Shown in pieces: positions 45,855-55,990 of a stretch of DNA of 64,000 nt (position 1 is the stretch's first letter; every line of letters starts with the position of its first letter). The translations under genes were made by a program, and so were the position numbers. Source of the DNA: Acanthaster planci (lineage: Eukaryota; Echinodermata; Asteroidea; Valvatida; Acanthasteridae); the NCBI RefSeq assembly GCF_001949145.1, contig NW_019091529.1:691163-755162 (forward strand), given 5' to 3'. The notes beneath the pieces were generated by a model. The model did not search any database, had not been told where the DNA came from, and saw only the letters and a list, made by a program, of their open reading frames with translations.

Positions 45855-46160
45855 CGACTGTTTGAGTAGGTTCAGTGTAATGGACTCCTCCCCCACAGCA
45901 GTGTTGGAAGAGTCTGCTAACGAATACCTACCCAAACAGTCACAGCCCTCCTGTTCTCCCCACTCTGGCTTGGACTTTGCACTCTGAAAAAAGACGAACA
46001 TGGTGGCAGCACTGCTATGCATCATGGACCTAGAGGGTGCACTATGGTGGATCAAGTTTTTAGCAAATAGAATCAGCCGTGAAGAAAATGTGCGTATTTA
46101 GTGACTGTTTGGGTAGTTATTCGTCAGCAGACTCTTCCCACACTGCTGTGGGGGAGGACT
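45855..46160. repeat. DIRS-associated terminal module, copy B
   Basis: The order is GCGACTGTTTGAGTAGGTTC, then CTCCTCCCCCACAGCAGTGT, then an inverted ACCTACCCAAACAGTCACAG, a conserved spacer and GTGACTGTTTGGGTAGTTAT. The sequence after the third word is the complement of that around the second, so the module can fold on itself. Confidence 0.8.
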
Positions 46161-47400
46161 TTGCTACATTTTTTGATGGACAGACTGTGGCTCCCATCGT
46201 CGCTCCTCTAAGCACTGTACTGGACTTCTTCCAAAAGCTTTTTCACTCCGGGTCATTGGCCTCCCTCGTTGGCAACAATAAGTTAGCCTTGGTCACCATA
46301 CACTCCTGCCTCAAGGATGACTATCTCTGACAACATGGCCTTTCACCATTTCTTGCATGACATGTTTGTCGAACGGTCCCATGTCAAACAGTTGGTCATG
46401 CCATGAGACCTTGATGAGGTCTTCCACATACGTACTACTCCCCCTTTTGAGCCCTTAAGTAACACCCCCGTATACATGTACACTCCAGCATTGAGCTAGC
46501 CGTGACTACTTCTAGATTAGGAAGTGAACTTCAAGCCCTTTCAGTTGTTGAAGGTCATCTACACTGGGAGCTGTATGGTATCTGTCTCATCCCCACTACT
46601 GGCTTTCTCACAAAGAGTTGGACTCAATCTTTTGAGCTGCCAGATATCTTTGTACCCTTGATTTGCCCCACAGACTGGAAACAGCATGGACAAACTTTTG
46701 TGCCCAGTCAAGGTGCCAAAGTGATGTTTGCAAAAGACTGGGACCTGAGAGGAACAATCTGCCTGAGCCGAAGTGCATCCTCACTGGCGGAAGAAAGACC
46801 AGCTGGCACAAAGTTTTTCCAACCAGATTCTGGCATGCATTCGGCGTGCCCGCGAAGACCATCATTGCAGAGTTGTGCGTTCTCAGCATGCTTCGCGTCA
46901 AATGCGCAAAACTTGCATGCCTACTCTGTTTAATAGTTTTTGCCAAAGGACTGTCCATTTCATTTACAAAACATGTCCTCTTTTGTTCCCGCTTGGAGTG
47001 GATATTATCACTATCACTAGACCACATCGCCCAGCGGCAAGTGACGTCATCACCCACTAGACAGTTTGGCCATCAGATCGGCCAAACCAGATGGGCCATC
47101 ATGCCATGATGAACAGAACAAGTACTACATCAGGACCATGATGTGAGAGCATTATTCTATGTGCTGATCTTATTTTCATAGATTTTCCATCACAGACGTT
47201 TACAAGGCTGTGTATTAGAAATCTCCCTCTACCTTTACCTCCTGCTACCTGACGGATGTCAAGGCTATGTATTGAAAAATCCTGCTACCTTCACCTCCTA
47301 CTTCCTGATGGATGTCTTGTAGCAAGACTCCACACATGACAAGACAACCCTACTGTTCAGCGGTGCTGAAGACTCAAAGAGACCTGCAGGCCAGACAGTT
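46160..47400 (+). pseudogene. DIRS-type tyrosine recombinase, copy 2
   Basis: The N-terminal SAM-like part appears as APLSTVLDFFQKLFHSGSLA and NNKLALVTIHSCL. After frame changes there is PPFEPLSNTP and then LAVTTSRLGSELQALSVVEG, the block with the first catalytic arginine. The C-terminal part is more degraded than in copy 1. It lies between two copies of the terminal module (45855-46160 and 47555-47875), which suggests they are its boundaries or that the interior was deleted by recombination. No RT or RNase H remains in this copy. Confidence 0.72.
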
Positions 47401-47554
47401 CCCACCCAATTCATCTTGGGATCTGATCATAGTAGATTGGGTTCTGACCTGCTCTTGTATTAAGTAGGTTATCTTTTACATTTATGACTCTTTTTTCATC
47501 TTGTTGTGTGAGTGGTAGCCACCCCTTCACCTAAAATTGGTGCCACTCTGCATA

Positions 47555-47875
47555 TGTAGTGACTGTTTGGGTAGGTTGAGCGCAGTGGACTCCTCCACCA
47601 TAGACGTGTGGGACGAGTCTACTAGTGAATTCCTACCCAAACAGTCATCACCCACCGTCCTCCCCACTCCGGCTCCAACCTAGCCACTTTCGAAAAGGAC
47701 GAACATGAAAGCGTGACAGCAATGCATTGTGGGAGGTCGGAGATACACTATGGATGATCACTTCTTTCAGCGAATAAGAATAGGTGCATGGGAAATTCGC
47801 ATATATAGTGACTGTTGGGGTAGGTGTTCACTAGTAGACTCGTCCCACACGTCTATGGGAGAGGATTTTGGCTGT
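47555..47875. repeat. DIRS-associated terminal module, copy C
   Basis: It contains TGTAGTGACTGTTTGGGTAG, an inverted ATTCCTACCCAAACAGTCAT, the spacer TCCTCCCCACTCCGGCTCC and AATGCATTGTGGGAGGTCGG, then TAGTGACTGTTGGGGTAGGT. It aligns with copies A and B over their whole length. Confidence 0.8.
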
Positions 47876-48613
47876 TTCGATCCATTTTGAGCAATGATTG
47901 TGTACTCATGTTGTCTTTTTGGGCATTTAAGCCTTCCCAAATTGTCATTGTGGGGAGGTCTTAAGCTCTTTACAGGCTTCTTGCCCTTTTATGTCTTGCA
48001 TTTAAGGCCAGTTTTTCGTGACAGAAACAAGCCTGATGTGGCAGCGCTCAGCACTGCTCGCCTCACATGATTTCAACCGTTTCACCCAGGTGTGCAAAAT
48101 GCCATTACCTGAGCATGCTTGACACATGAGCTTTACTTACATTTTACTTTCTAATGAGAGCAAATTAACTGATGCTACATTTTTAAAAAATCCAAAATTC
48201 CTGTGTTATTCATTTTCTCATTTATTTTTTTGATCAGTGAGATGGTTGTATTGGCTAAAAAGCCTGAGGGGATTACCAAATACCATGAGGCCAGCTGCCT
48301 TGTGTTTGAATGAGCAAGGGAATCCTTGGCAGCCGGATTATATCATATCACCAGCAAGCCAGTTGTGGCCACACAGGCAAACCAACACAAATAATCGACA
48401 CTGTTGCAAGAAAATCTTGGTGTTAATTATGAGCAGTCACTTTTAGCCAGGTTTGCAGGCACACATATTTTCCCTGTATTGTACATCTACTTTTCCCATT
48501 CTAAATATTCCTTGGCCCTGGACTGAAAACACACTGACGTCCCTGTAAGTAAAGTTTCAGTCAGCAATTTCTGTTTGTTTTTAATCTATTTATGTTATCA
48601 CTATTTGTTGTAG
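47876..48613. other. End of MADD intron, no other feature
   Basis: AT-rich intronic sequence runs to the polypyrimidine tract and acceptor at 48613. Confidence 0.5.
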
Positions 48614-48778
48614 GTATGCGATGACTGTGTTATCATACGAAGTGGTAGTGGAGCTGTTTGTGATCGTTGTTGGTATGAGAGACTTATCAACATGACTTAC
48701 TGCCCTAAAACAAAAGTCTTGTGTCTCTGGAGAAGACTGACCAATACCACTCGTTTGGACAAGTATTACACTAAAAAG
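48614..48778 (+). CDS. MADD: MADD, C-terminal exon b
   Basis: This 55-codon exon is phase 0 at both ends (acceptor TTTGTTGTAG|, donor AAAAAG|GTATCT). It encodes [15 protein letters not shown], then [20 protein letters not shown] and [10 protein letters not shown]. The [20 protein letters not shown] block and the closing FYTKK are hallmark MADD sequence. It joins directly to the FME end of exon a and to the CREL start of exon c. The cysteine pair in the VCDRCWYER stretch differs from the vertebrate form, which I recall as having Y.R.WYE here. Confidence 0.92.
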
Positions 48779-49337
48779 GTATCTATACAGAATACAATGT
48801 GAATAGTTTCTTTTTAATCTTACAATCTTTGTAATCTCGTAGCCCAAAAAACTAAAATTTTTTTTTTCTTGTATGTACCTTAGATAAAATGTGTCTGGTC
48901 ATTTGTAGCCTGTAAAATTCTAGGACCATAATTTGCCCTTCCTACCAATTTTGGAAGTAGCTAGGCGATAAGGCTAGTGCTGAATAGCGAAACAATAAGT
49001 GATCACAGGATGAATCCAAATTAAAATCATATCTTTCCTTTTTAAGTCCACAACTTCAAAGGTTTTTAGAGAGTTTGATTACTGCATTGGCATATTAACT
49101 TAACAAGGAACCAGTACAAGTGAGCCAGAAGTCATTTTGAAGAAATTCCATGCATAGAAAAACATTGTCTTTAAATCCCTTTGCCAATGGGTAGTTGAAA
49201 GTTGTGCAGTAGTTTCAAAACAGGTTTACAAATACAAAAACTGTTCTTTCTGATGCTACTCCAATTTTTAGTTTGGTAGCATAAAATTGTAAAAGCCATT
49301 CCTTTGACTCATCTTATGCATCATTGCCATTTTCCAG
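48779..49337 (+). other. MADD intron (559 bp)
   Basis: Donor GTATCT and acceptor TTTTCCAG. No mobile element is seen in it, in contrast to the two 9-kb introns. Confidence 0.85.
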
Positions 49338-49413
49338 TGTCGTGAGCTTTACTTCTGCATTAAAGAAAGCATGGAAAAAGCTGCCACTCGTCAAAAGAAT
49401 GGTATTTCAGGAG
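49338..49413 (+). CDS. MADD: MADD, C-terminal exon c
   Basis: This 76-base exon is entered in phase 0 (TTTTCCAG|TGT) and left in phase 1 (GGA G|GTAAGT). It encodes CRELYFCIKESMEKAATRQK and NGISG. The CRELYYC.K.SMERAA.RQ wording is MADD-specific. The phase-1 end matches the two leading bases of the exon at 58763. The spacer after RQ (NGISG) varies between species in this family. Confidence 0.9.
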
Positions 49414-50166
49414 GTAAGTCACACAAAAAGAAGTTGACTTGAAGGCCTTTGAAAGAATCTTGTACCGTGTTTAAGCACATAGGAATCTTTTACATTTTAA
49501 ATTCTATACAGTGTTCATTTTTCATCATACCAAACTGAGTGATACATCAAAACAAGAGCTCAATTTCCCAATGTAATACAGATTTGAGGCTCATCTTTGC
49601 AGAGTAGCAGCAGATTTCAAGAAATATTATGCAATGGCGTAACTCTACTTTATGCCACATTTGATTGTATATGTTATACAACAAAAGACCCATTTCATGA
49701 AATTTGTGCATTGTGTAGTCTGCGACCTACACAACAAATTACAGCAGTCTTTCTACGTAGCGTTCGTTGTGCCAAATGAAGCAAAAATGAAAGTTTTGAC
49801 AAGCTTGTTGTGTTTGGTTAAGCCTCATCATTACTGAACTCACCAAGACTTGTAAGAGAAACGTGCAGCTTTGTTGTAGAAGGTAATGAAATACCTGTTT
49901 GGCTGTAAGAGAACTTCAAGATTTTTTGTCCGGCTTAGATGAAGAAAAGAAAAAATTTTATCCAAATGGCAGATAGACGTAATTCAATGATTGTTTGATG
50001 TCTGTTGTTATATTGGAAAGGAACAGCCCTCGTAAAAGCCATTTTTGTCCTTGTCCAAGAAATTTGATGCTGTTGTACGTAGTGAAGATACGCAACTCTT
50101 TGTGAATAACTTTTTGTGCATAAATTTGTGGTGCAGGGTTTATGCATAGTTAAAAGTTATGTCACG

Positions 50167-50998
50167 TATGGAGAACAAAAAGTGGCCATCTGCTTTTCTG
50201 CTATCAGAATAGTAGAAAAGCAGATTTTATGTCTTTGTTACATGCTATTTTTTACTTTTCAGCCTTTCCGCTACTACAAAAGCAGTTTTACTTGTCCTCT
50301 TTTTGTTGGCGGCCGAAAAGTGGCCATCTGCTTTTTACCAGTCACATAAGCAGGAAAGTGGATTGAACGTTTTGACGACAACTGTAAATTCAACTTTGCT
50401 GCTTTTGTGATAACGGATAGCAGATTTTGTGACGCCGAGAAAACACAATCTCAAAGGAAATATACCAGAGCAGTTTTACAGCTATCATCCAAAAGACACA
50501 CAAGCTTGCTTTGGCCATAGAACACATGCGAATCTTTCATTACAAAAGACAAGGTGGACTGTAATTATTGGTTTATACATCTTCAATCCCCTAGAAAGGA
50601 AATATAACCTGAGGTTGACGTCCCCGTTCACAGCACTTGGAAGGCAGAAAAGCAAATGGCCACTTTTCGGCCGCCTTTGTAAAATCTGCTTCTCCGGTAA
50701 TAAAAAACAGAAAAGTAGAATTCACGGTTGTTGTCAAAACGTCCGATCCTCATTTCTGCCTGTTCAAAAGGAGAAAAGCAGATGGCCACTTTTCAGCCGC
50801 CAGCGAAAGAAGAAAAAGTAAAATCTGCTTTTCTTGAAGCAGGAAAGCAGAAAAATAGAAAAATGCATAACCAAACAATGTTTGTTCTGCTTTTTGGGGT
50901 GGCAGAAAAGTTGGAAATTGCATGTTACAAAAACACAAATTCTGCTTTTCTACTATTCTGAAAGCAGAAAAGCAGATGGCCACATTTCATCCTCCATA
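50167..50998. mobile_element. Foldback element built from AAAAGCAGA / TCTGCTTTTC units
   Basis: The left end (TATGGAG, then AAGTGGCCATCTGCTTTTCT, then TCAGAATAGTAGAAAAGCAG) is the reverse complement of the right end (50920-50998) over about 75 bases, including GTTACATGC/GCATGTTAC at the inner edge. Further copies of GGCGGCCGAAAAGTGGCCAT, or its complement, lie at about 50310, 50654 and 50772. TA adjoins each terminus. No transposase is encoded. The interior ORFs merely read through the repeats. Confidence 0.8.
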
Positions 50999-51110
50999 TA
51001 CCACACCTTGCAGACAGCGAAAAAGTTAGTCTTAAAAAGAAAGATCAATGACATCCTTTATAATTACGTCCTGTACTTTTTTTCATGTGTAGAGCACTAC
51101 TTAACCATTA

Positions 51111-51239
51111 TTGACTGCTGTGATGTGGGATATGACATTTTGAACACCTGAGGGACACATAGCACCCTGTGGTAAAGCCGAGGGCACCATGCATGTCTGA
51201 TGATGTTAAAAATGTCATATCCTATGTCACAGCAGTCAA
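51111..51239. repeat. Short MITE or inverted repeat, 35-base arms
   Basis: TTGACTGCTGTGATGTGGGA and ATATGACATTTTGAAC (51111-51145) pair with GTTAAAAATGTCATATCCTA and TGTCACAGCAGTCAA (51205-51239), with a few mismatches and a roughly 60-base loop. Confidence 0.8.
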
Positions 51240-51828
51240 GAATTGTCTTATTTACACATCTGTCTTGATTATTGTAAGCCCGGCGGCAGTGTCCCTTGAG
51301 GAAGGAGCTGTATAGTCCCCTTCAGGGTGGAGGACGTGTGTCCTCCAGTCAGAGATCTCCCACAAATAAATGAGGGACGAAACAGACCTCTTGATCTTGA
51401 TTTATTTATTGCTGATTATGTCCCCTTTAAAATATCCCTGAAAAAGAATTCATGACATTATCATTAAATAAATACAGAGAATTTACAAAGTTTAAAATCA
51501 TATTTGAATTTAATGTGTGATGGAGTACATTAGCATGTACATTAGCATTTGCATAACTAGTATTTCAACTCGCCCGACGCTCATGGGGTTAAAATCAGCA
51601 GTACATGATTATGACTCTCTATACAAGCATTGAGGAGGGACACAGAAGGAGTTTGAATTGCCTGGGCTATAACATCTGGTCAATTACTGCTTTCTTTCAT
51701 GCCTGAAATGTCACTAGCCAGAGCACAGCAAGCACTTGCTTTGCTCCATCTGTTTTACAACCCCAAACCCCTTTGTACCCTTGATCGCTGTGGTCATTTT
51801 TTGCTGTTAAGTACTTGATGCCTTTTGA

Positions 51829-51990
51829 AAATGCAGTGTCTCCTGTCGGGCAATTTTTCAATATCTTCGGTTTTCAAAAATCTTCAAAAATTCATGTCTT
51901 TTTTCCTTAACGCCTAAATGCCTAAATTGTGTTGGGTTGTGTAATTCCTCTTTTGTTCTTGAATTGGCTCAGTGCGTCTCTATTCTGCAG
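51829..51990 (+). repeat. Partial TTAA MITE copy (left half)
   Basis: It shares AATGCAGTGTCTCCTGTCGG, TCTTCGGTTTTCAAAAAT and the closing TTGGCTCAGTGCG with the copies at 38730-38960 and 63755-64000. Both ends are missing. Confidence 0.65.
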
Positions 51991-52794
51991 TGTAGCTATG
52001 CAGAGTGATTTACGGTCAAAACCCCAGCGTGCAGTTTGCAGTGAGTGCATGGGAAGCTTTGTGCAACATGTGCCTGCATACAGAGGTCATTGCAGAACTG
52101 TGGAATGCGTGCGGGCTGTGAAGGACAAATTAGTCATGCTATAAAAAATGGGGTCTAAAGGTTTGCTTTATGTGGCACTGTTACATCTAAACTTTGCTAT
52201 TTTTTATGCTATTGGGGCATTTTTTGGCCAGAACTTTTGCCATATATAAAAATTTATATTGTCCCTAAACCACCTTCAAATTTTGTCCCCCAACTAGTGC
52301 AATTTCCCTCCCACATGGATATTTCCCAACCGAAAACTTTATTTCCCCGAAATTTCAAGTAAAACTTTAGAAACCAATAAAAAACAAGTACACAAAGAAA
52401 TACACAGAGACAAAAATTTGCAGAGAATTTTTTTCTGTTGCTATTTTTCTCTTCTTGTCATTTCTCTTCATCTCATTTCTCTTTTTCTCATTGAAATTTT
52501 TTGACTTGTAAAACAAGTAAAATAAATTTCCACTCCTTGCATTCTTTTTGAGATCAAATCAAAGCCAAAATTCATAAAAAAAGTGCAAGAATATGAAATG
52601 GTAACACATCTCCTTAAACGATTAGCAGTACAAGGAGTTTTTTTACTCGCAAATTAAAGAAGTATTCTTTTACACTAGATAAAATAGTGCAACAAGTCAG
52701 GAAACACAAAAAACAAATGTCCATAAAAATAGAAATAAATGTTCAAACCGTCCCTTAGACGATGGTGTGGTATTCCCAGAAGCGTGGGTCTTAG

Positions 52795-55700
52795 GTTTAG
52801 GTTTATTTATTTCCCATACTGTACACAATTTAAATTATATAAGGTAATGAAAATAGATTAAATAGTATGGAGGGAGGTCAGACAAAAGCCAAAGCTTGTC
52901 CGGGGTCTGCCCCTGCAAAGATAGTACATGTAAATATACAATTCTCGAGAGAAACAACAATCAAAGTAAATAATACAGAATAATGTGTGAAGGTCTTCAT
53001 TAGTTCAAGGTAGTAAATAGCTAACTTGTATACAAAAACTACATAAAATCCTAATTACAGGTTTAAAAATATGTCAATACAACTTTGGCATTGTTTACAA
53101 GAAATCATACTCTCAATCGTCATTGGACAAAGAGATCTGATTTGGTTCCAGAGAAGGGGTCCCTGGCGAATAAATGTTCTGACTTTATCAAGATGAAGCT
53201 TATTTGAAGACTTGGTGTTATAATTGTGAATATCAGTGTTCCTTGCAAAAAGAGATTTAATATTCAAAGGCAGTATTCCTTTTTCAAACTTAAACATTAA
53301 ATCACACAAGTGATATTTGTAAAGGTCGTAAATAGATAAGGTATTAAATTTGACAAATTACTGGGCGGAGTGATCTTGAACGCAAGAACCATTTATAAGC
53401 CTTAACAATTTCTTCTGAATCACAAACAAATTCTCAAGGTAAGTTTTATGAGTATTTCCCCAGGCCAGTATACCATATTGAAGATGAGACAGAGATAAGG
53501 TGTTATAAATAGAAAGCAAAATATGAGAGGGGACAAAATGGTTAACCTTCCAAGAACACCAAGATTGCAAGAGAGAAGTGTAAGAATTTTCTGGCAGTGA
53601 TGTTTCCATGTTAATTGATTATCAATAATGACACCCAAAAACTTACAGGAATCAACATTTGCAATATGATTACCACTGAAATGAATCTTTATGTTTTTGT
53701 CCACAGTTCGACTTGTAAAAACCATCGAATGAGTTTTCTTGATGTTCAAGAATAATTTATTGCATATCATCCACTCAAATACATTCATCAGTTCACTATT
53801 CATCAGATCAACAATATCGTTTAAGTTTTTCCAGCTACAGAATATATTTGTGTCATCCACAAATAAGATGAATGTTAGATGTTGGGTAGAATTGCATATA
53901 TCATTAATATAAATAAGAAATAGGATACGGCCAAGAATTGAGCCTTGTGGTACGCCACAGGTAATTGATCTGTAACTGGACTTGTTACTGTGCCAGACAA
54001 CAAATTGTTTTCTATTTTTTAAATAATCTTTAAACCATTTCAAGGTACACCATATGTACATAACTTAGAGATCAGAATATCATGGTCTATTGTATCAAAG
54101 GCCTTCAAAAGATCTAAACAAACACCAATTGTATGTTCCAGTTTGTCTAGGCTAGATGTTACTGTATCAACTAAATCAATCAGGTCAAGTTGAGTTGAAT
54201 GTTTGGCCCTGAATCCATATTGATAGTGTGCAAGTATATTAAATCTAGCCATAAACTGTTCAAGACAGCTAGCAACTAATCGTTCCAACAATTTTGAGAA
54301 GCAAGTCAAAACAGATATAGGGCGATAATTATTGACCTGGGAACGACCTCCATTTTTGAAGACTGGAATTACTTTAGCAATTTTAAGTTGGTCAGGAACC
54401 TCACCAGATATTAAAGAAAGATTGAAAATATCAGTTAAGGGTTGAACAATAAAAGGAGCAATATTTTTAATAAGAATATAATCAATTTCATCATAACCCG
54501 TGCTTTTCTTATTAGGAAGGTTTCTAATACAATCAAAGAGTTCTTCCTGTGTAATTGGGCTCAAAAATAGGGAGTCGGGAAGCGACCTTTTAAACATTTC
54601 AAAGAGTCAGAAGTGCTTGGAGAAATTTTTGTGGCAAAATCTTTACTGATATTTGGAAAGTATTGATTAAAGTGTTCGGCAATCAATTTAGAGTCATTAG
54701 AGTCACAATCATTAATCTTGATGGGTTGAAAAGGCTTGGTATTTTAATTTTTTTATTCAACATCTTATTGATGATTTTCCAGGTATTTTTAACGTCAGCT
54801 TTCTCTTGCTCAAAAGAAGCAGAATAAAACAGTTTCTTGTATGTTTTAATTATAGAGGTTAATTTGTTTTTATGTCTGTTATAGTTTAGTTTATTCACCT
54901 GCGAAGGGTTGTTTAGATATATTTTATAAACTTTATATTTCTTACTTGTAGATTTTAATAAGCCTTTAGAAATCCAAGGATTTTTGATTGTTTGGAATTA
55001 GATTTGCATTTGGTATAAGGCATGTATTTATCAATCAGATCACCTAGCTTGGATATGAACTGTGAATATCGCACATTTACACCCTCACTTGTGGTTACAG
55101 AATACCTGGTTATTTGAGCTAATTTTTTTTTCAGAGCAGCAGTATTACGGGCCGACATATTTCTTTTCCATACATAGCTACTTCTGTGTTTAGCTTGAAC
55201 AACGCCCTGGCTAGATAGTGTAATTGGAAGGTGATCATTGAAATCTGATAAAACAATAAAAGTAGAGACTGCTGCAGTGTTATTCGTAAAGATATTATCA
55301 ATCAATGTGGCCAAAATTTTCAGTTATCTAGTAGGTTTATCAACAGTAGGGCGGAAAAGATAGGTATAGAAGAGGTTTAGTGCATCATTAGTAAATTCAT
55401 ATTGAAGTCCCCCATTAAATATTAGATTTTTGATTCTGATTCAATTTTCTCAAGTACTGATTCAAAATCGTCTGTGAAGGTCTTGAGGAAAAGACCGGGG
55501 GGTCGGAAGACCTCACCAATAAGAATATTTCTAGTATTACTTTAAATTTCTATAAAAAGGGATTCACATGACTAGGTAGAAATCGACAAATCAGGACATA
55601 AAACATATGACAATAAATCTTCAATATACATCATTATGCCTCCACCTGCTTGATTATGTCTGTTTTAAGCTCAATATTGTAATCTGGCATGGACACGAGG

Positions 55701-55990
55701 GATTCGGGGTCCGACTTCAGCCATGTCTCAGTAAGGCCGATAATTTGGAATTCAAGCCCCATTTCTTCAAGTGAGTGCTGAAGAGAATCATAGTTTTTGT
55801 TGAGACTTTTTATATTGGCATGGTATAACAAAGACGAATCCCCTATTGCATGACGTTAAACTCGTACCTGTTCTTCACTAAGGTATTCAGATCCACATGT
55901 ATTAACCATAAATTCGGGGTATTCAGCATCAGGCGGTACAAGATTAAATACATTGTTGTTTAAACGATTGATATATAACCTGCTGCAGAG
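52795..55990 (-). mobile_element. Non-LTR retrotransposon (LINE), near full length but broken
   Basis: Read on the minus strand: SEYLSEEQ and LYHANIKSLNKNYDSLQHSL with IGLTETWLKSD (endonuclease start, 55920-55634), then LIDNIFTN and LSDFNDHLPITL (endonuclease end, 55314). Next come NRHKNKLTSIIKTYKKLFYS (54898) and the RT: PNKKSTGYDEIDYILIKN, KVIPVFKNGGRSQVNNYRPI and YGFRAKHSTQLDLIDLVDTV, then CLDLLKAFDTIDHDIL. After a frameshift there is TCGVPQGSILGRILFLIYIN and FVDDTNIFCSWKN (catalytic aspartates), then KFLGVIIDNQLTWKHH. The C-terminus (53609-53055) contains HLQYGILAWGNTHKTYLENL. The 3' end is an AATAAATAAACCTAAA-like tail near 52795. It belongs to the L2/CR1/Jockey-like group and lies antisense in the MADD intron. 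Confidence 0.88.

Larger units (their letters stand above)
39613..48613 (+). other. MADD intron (9.0 kb) packed with mobile elements
   Basis: Donor GTAAAA at 39613 and acceptor TTTGTTGTAG ending at 48613 bound it. It contains a 61-base palindrome (40015-40075), a DIRS module fragment, a minus-strand LINE (42.05-44.28 kb) and DIRS recombinase sequence with modules (45.9-47.9 kb). The stretches 40100-40900, 41090-42040 and 44280-45850 show no recognised gene. Confidence 0.8.

Noticed and set aside
50429-50983. Lysine-rich ORFs around 50.4-51.0 kb
   Set aside because: They merely read through the AAAAGCAGA repeats of the foldback element.
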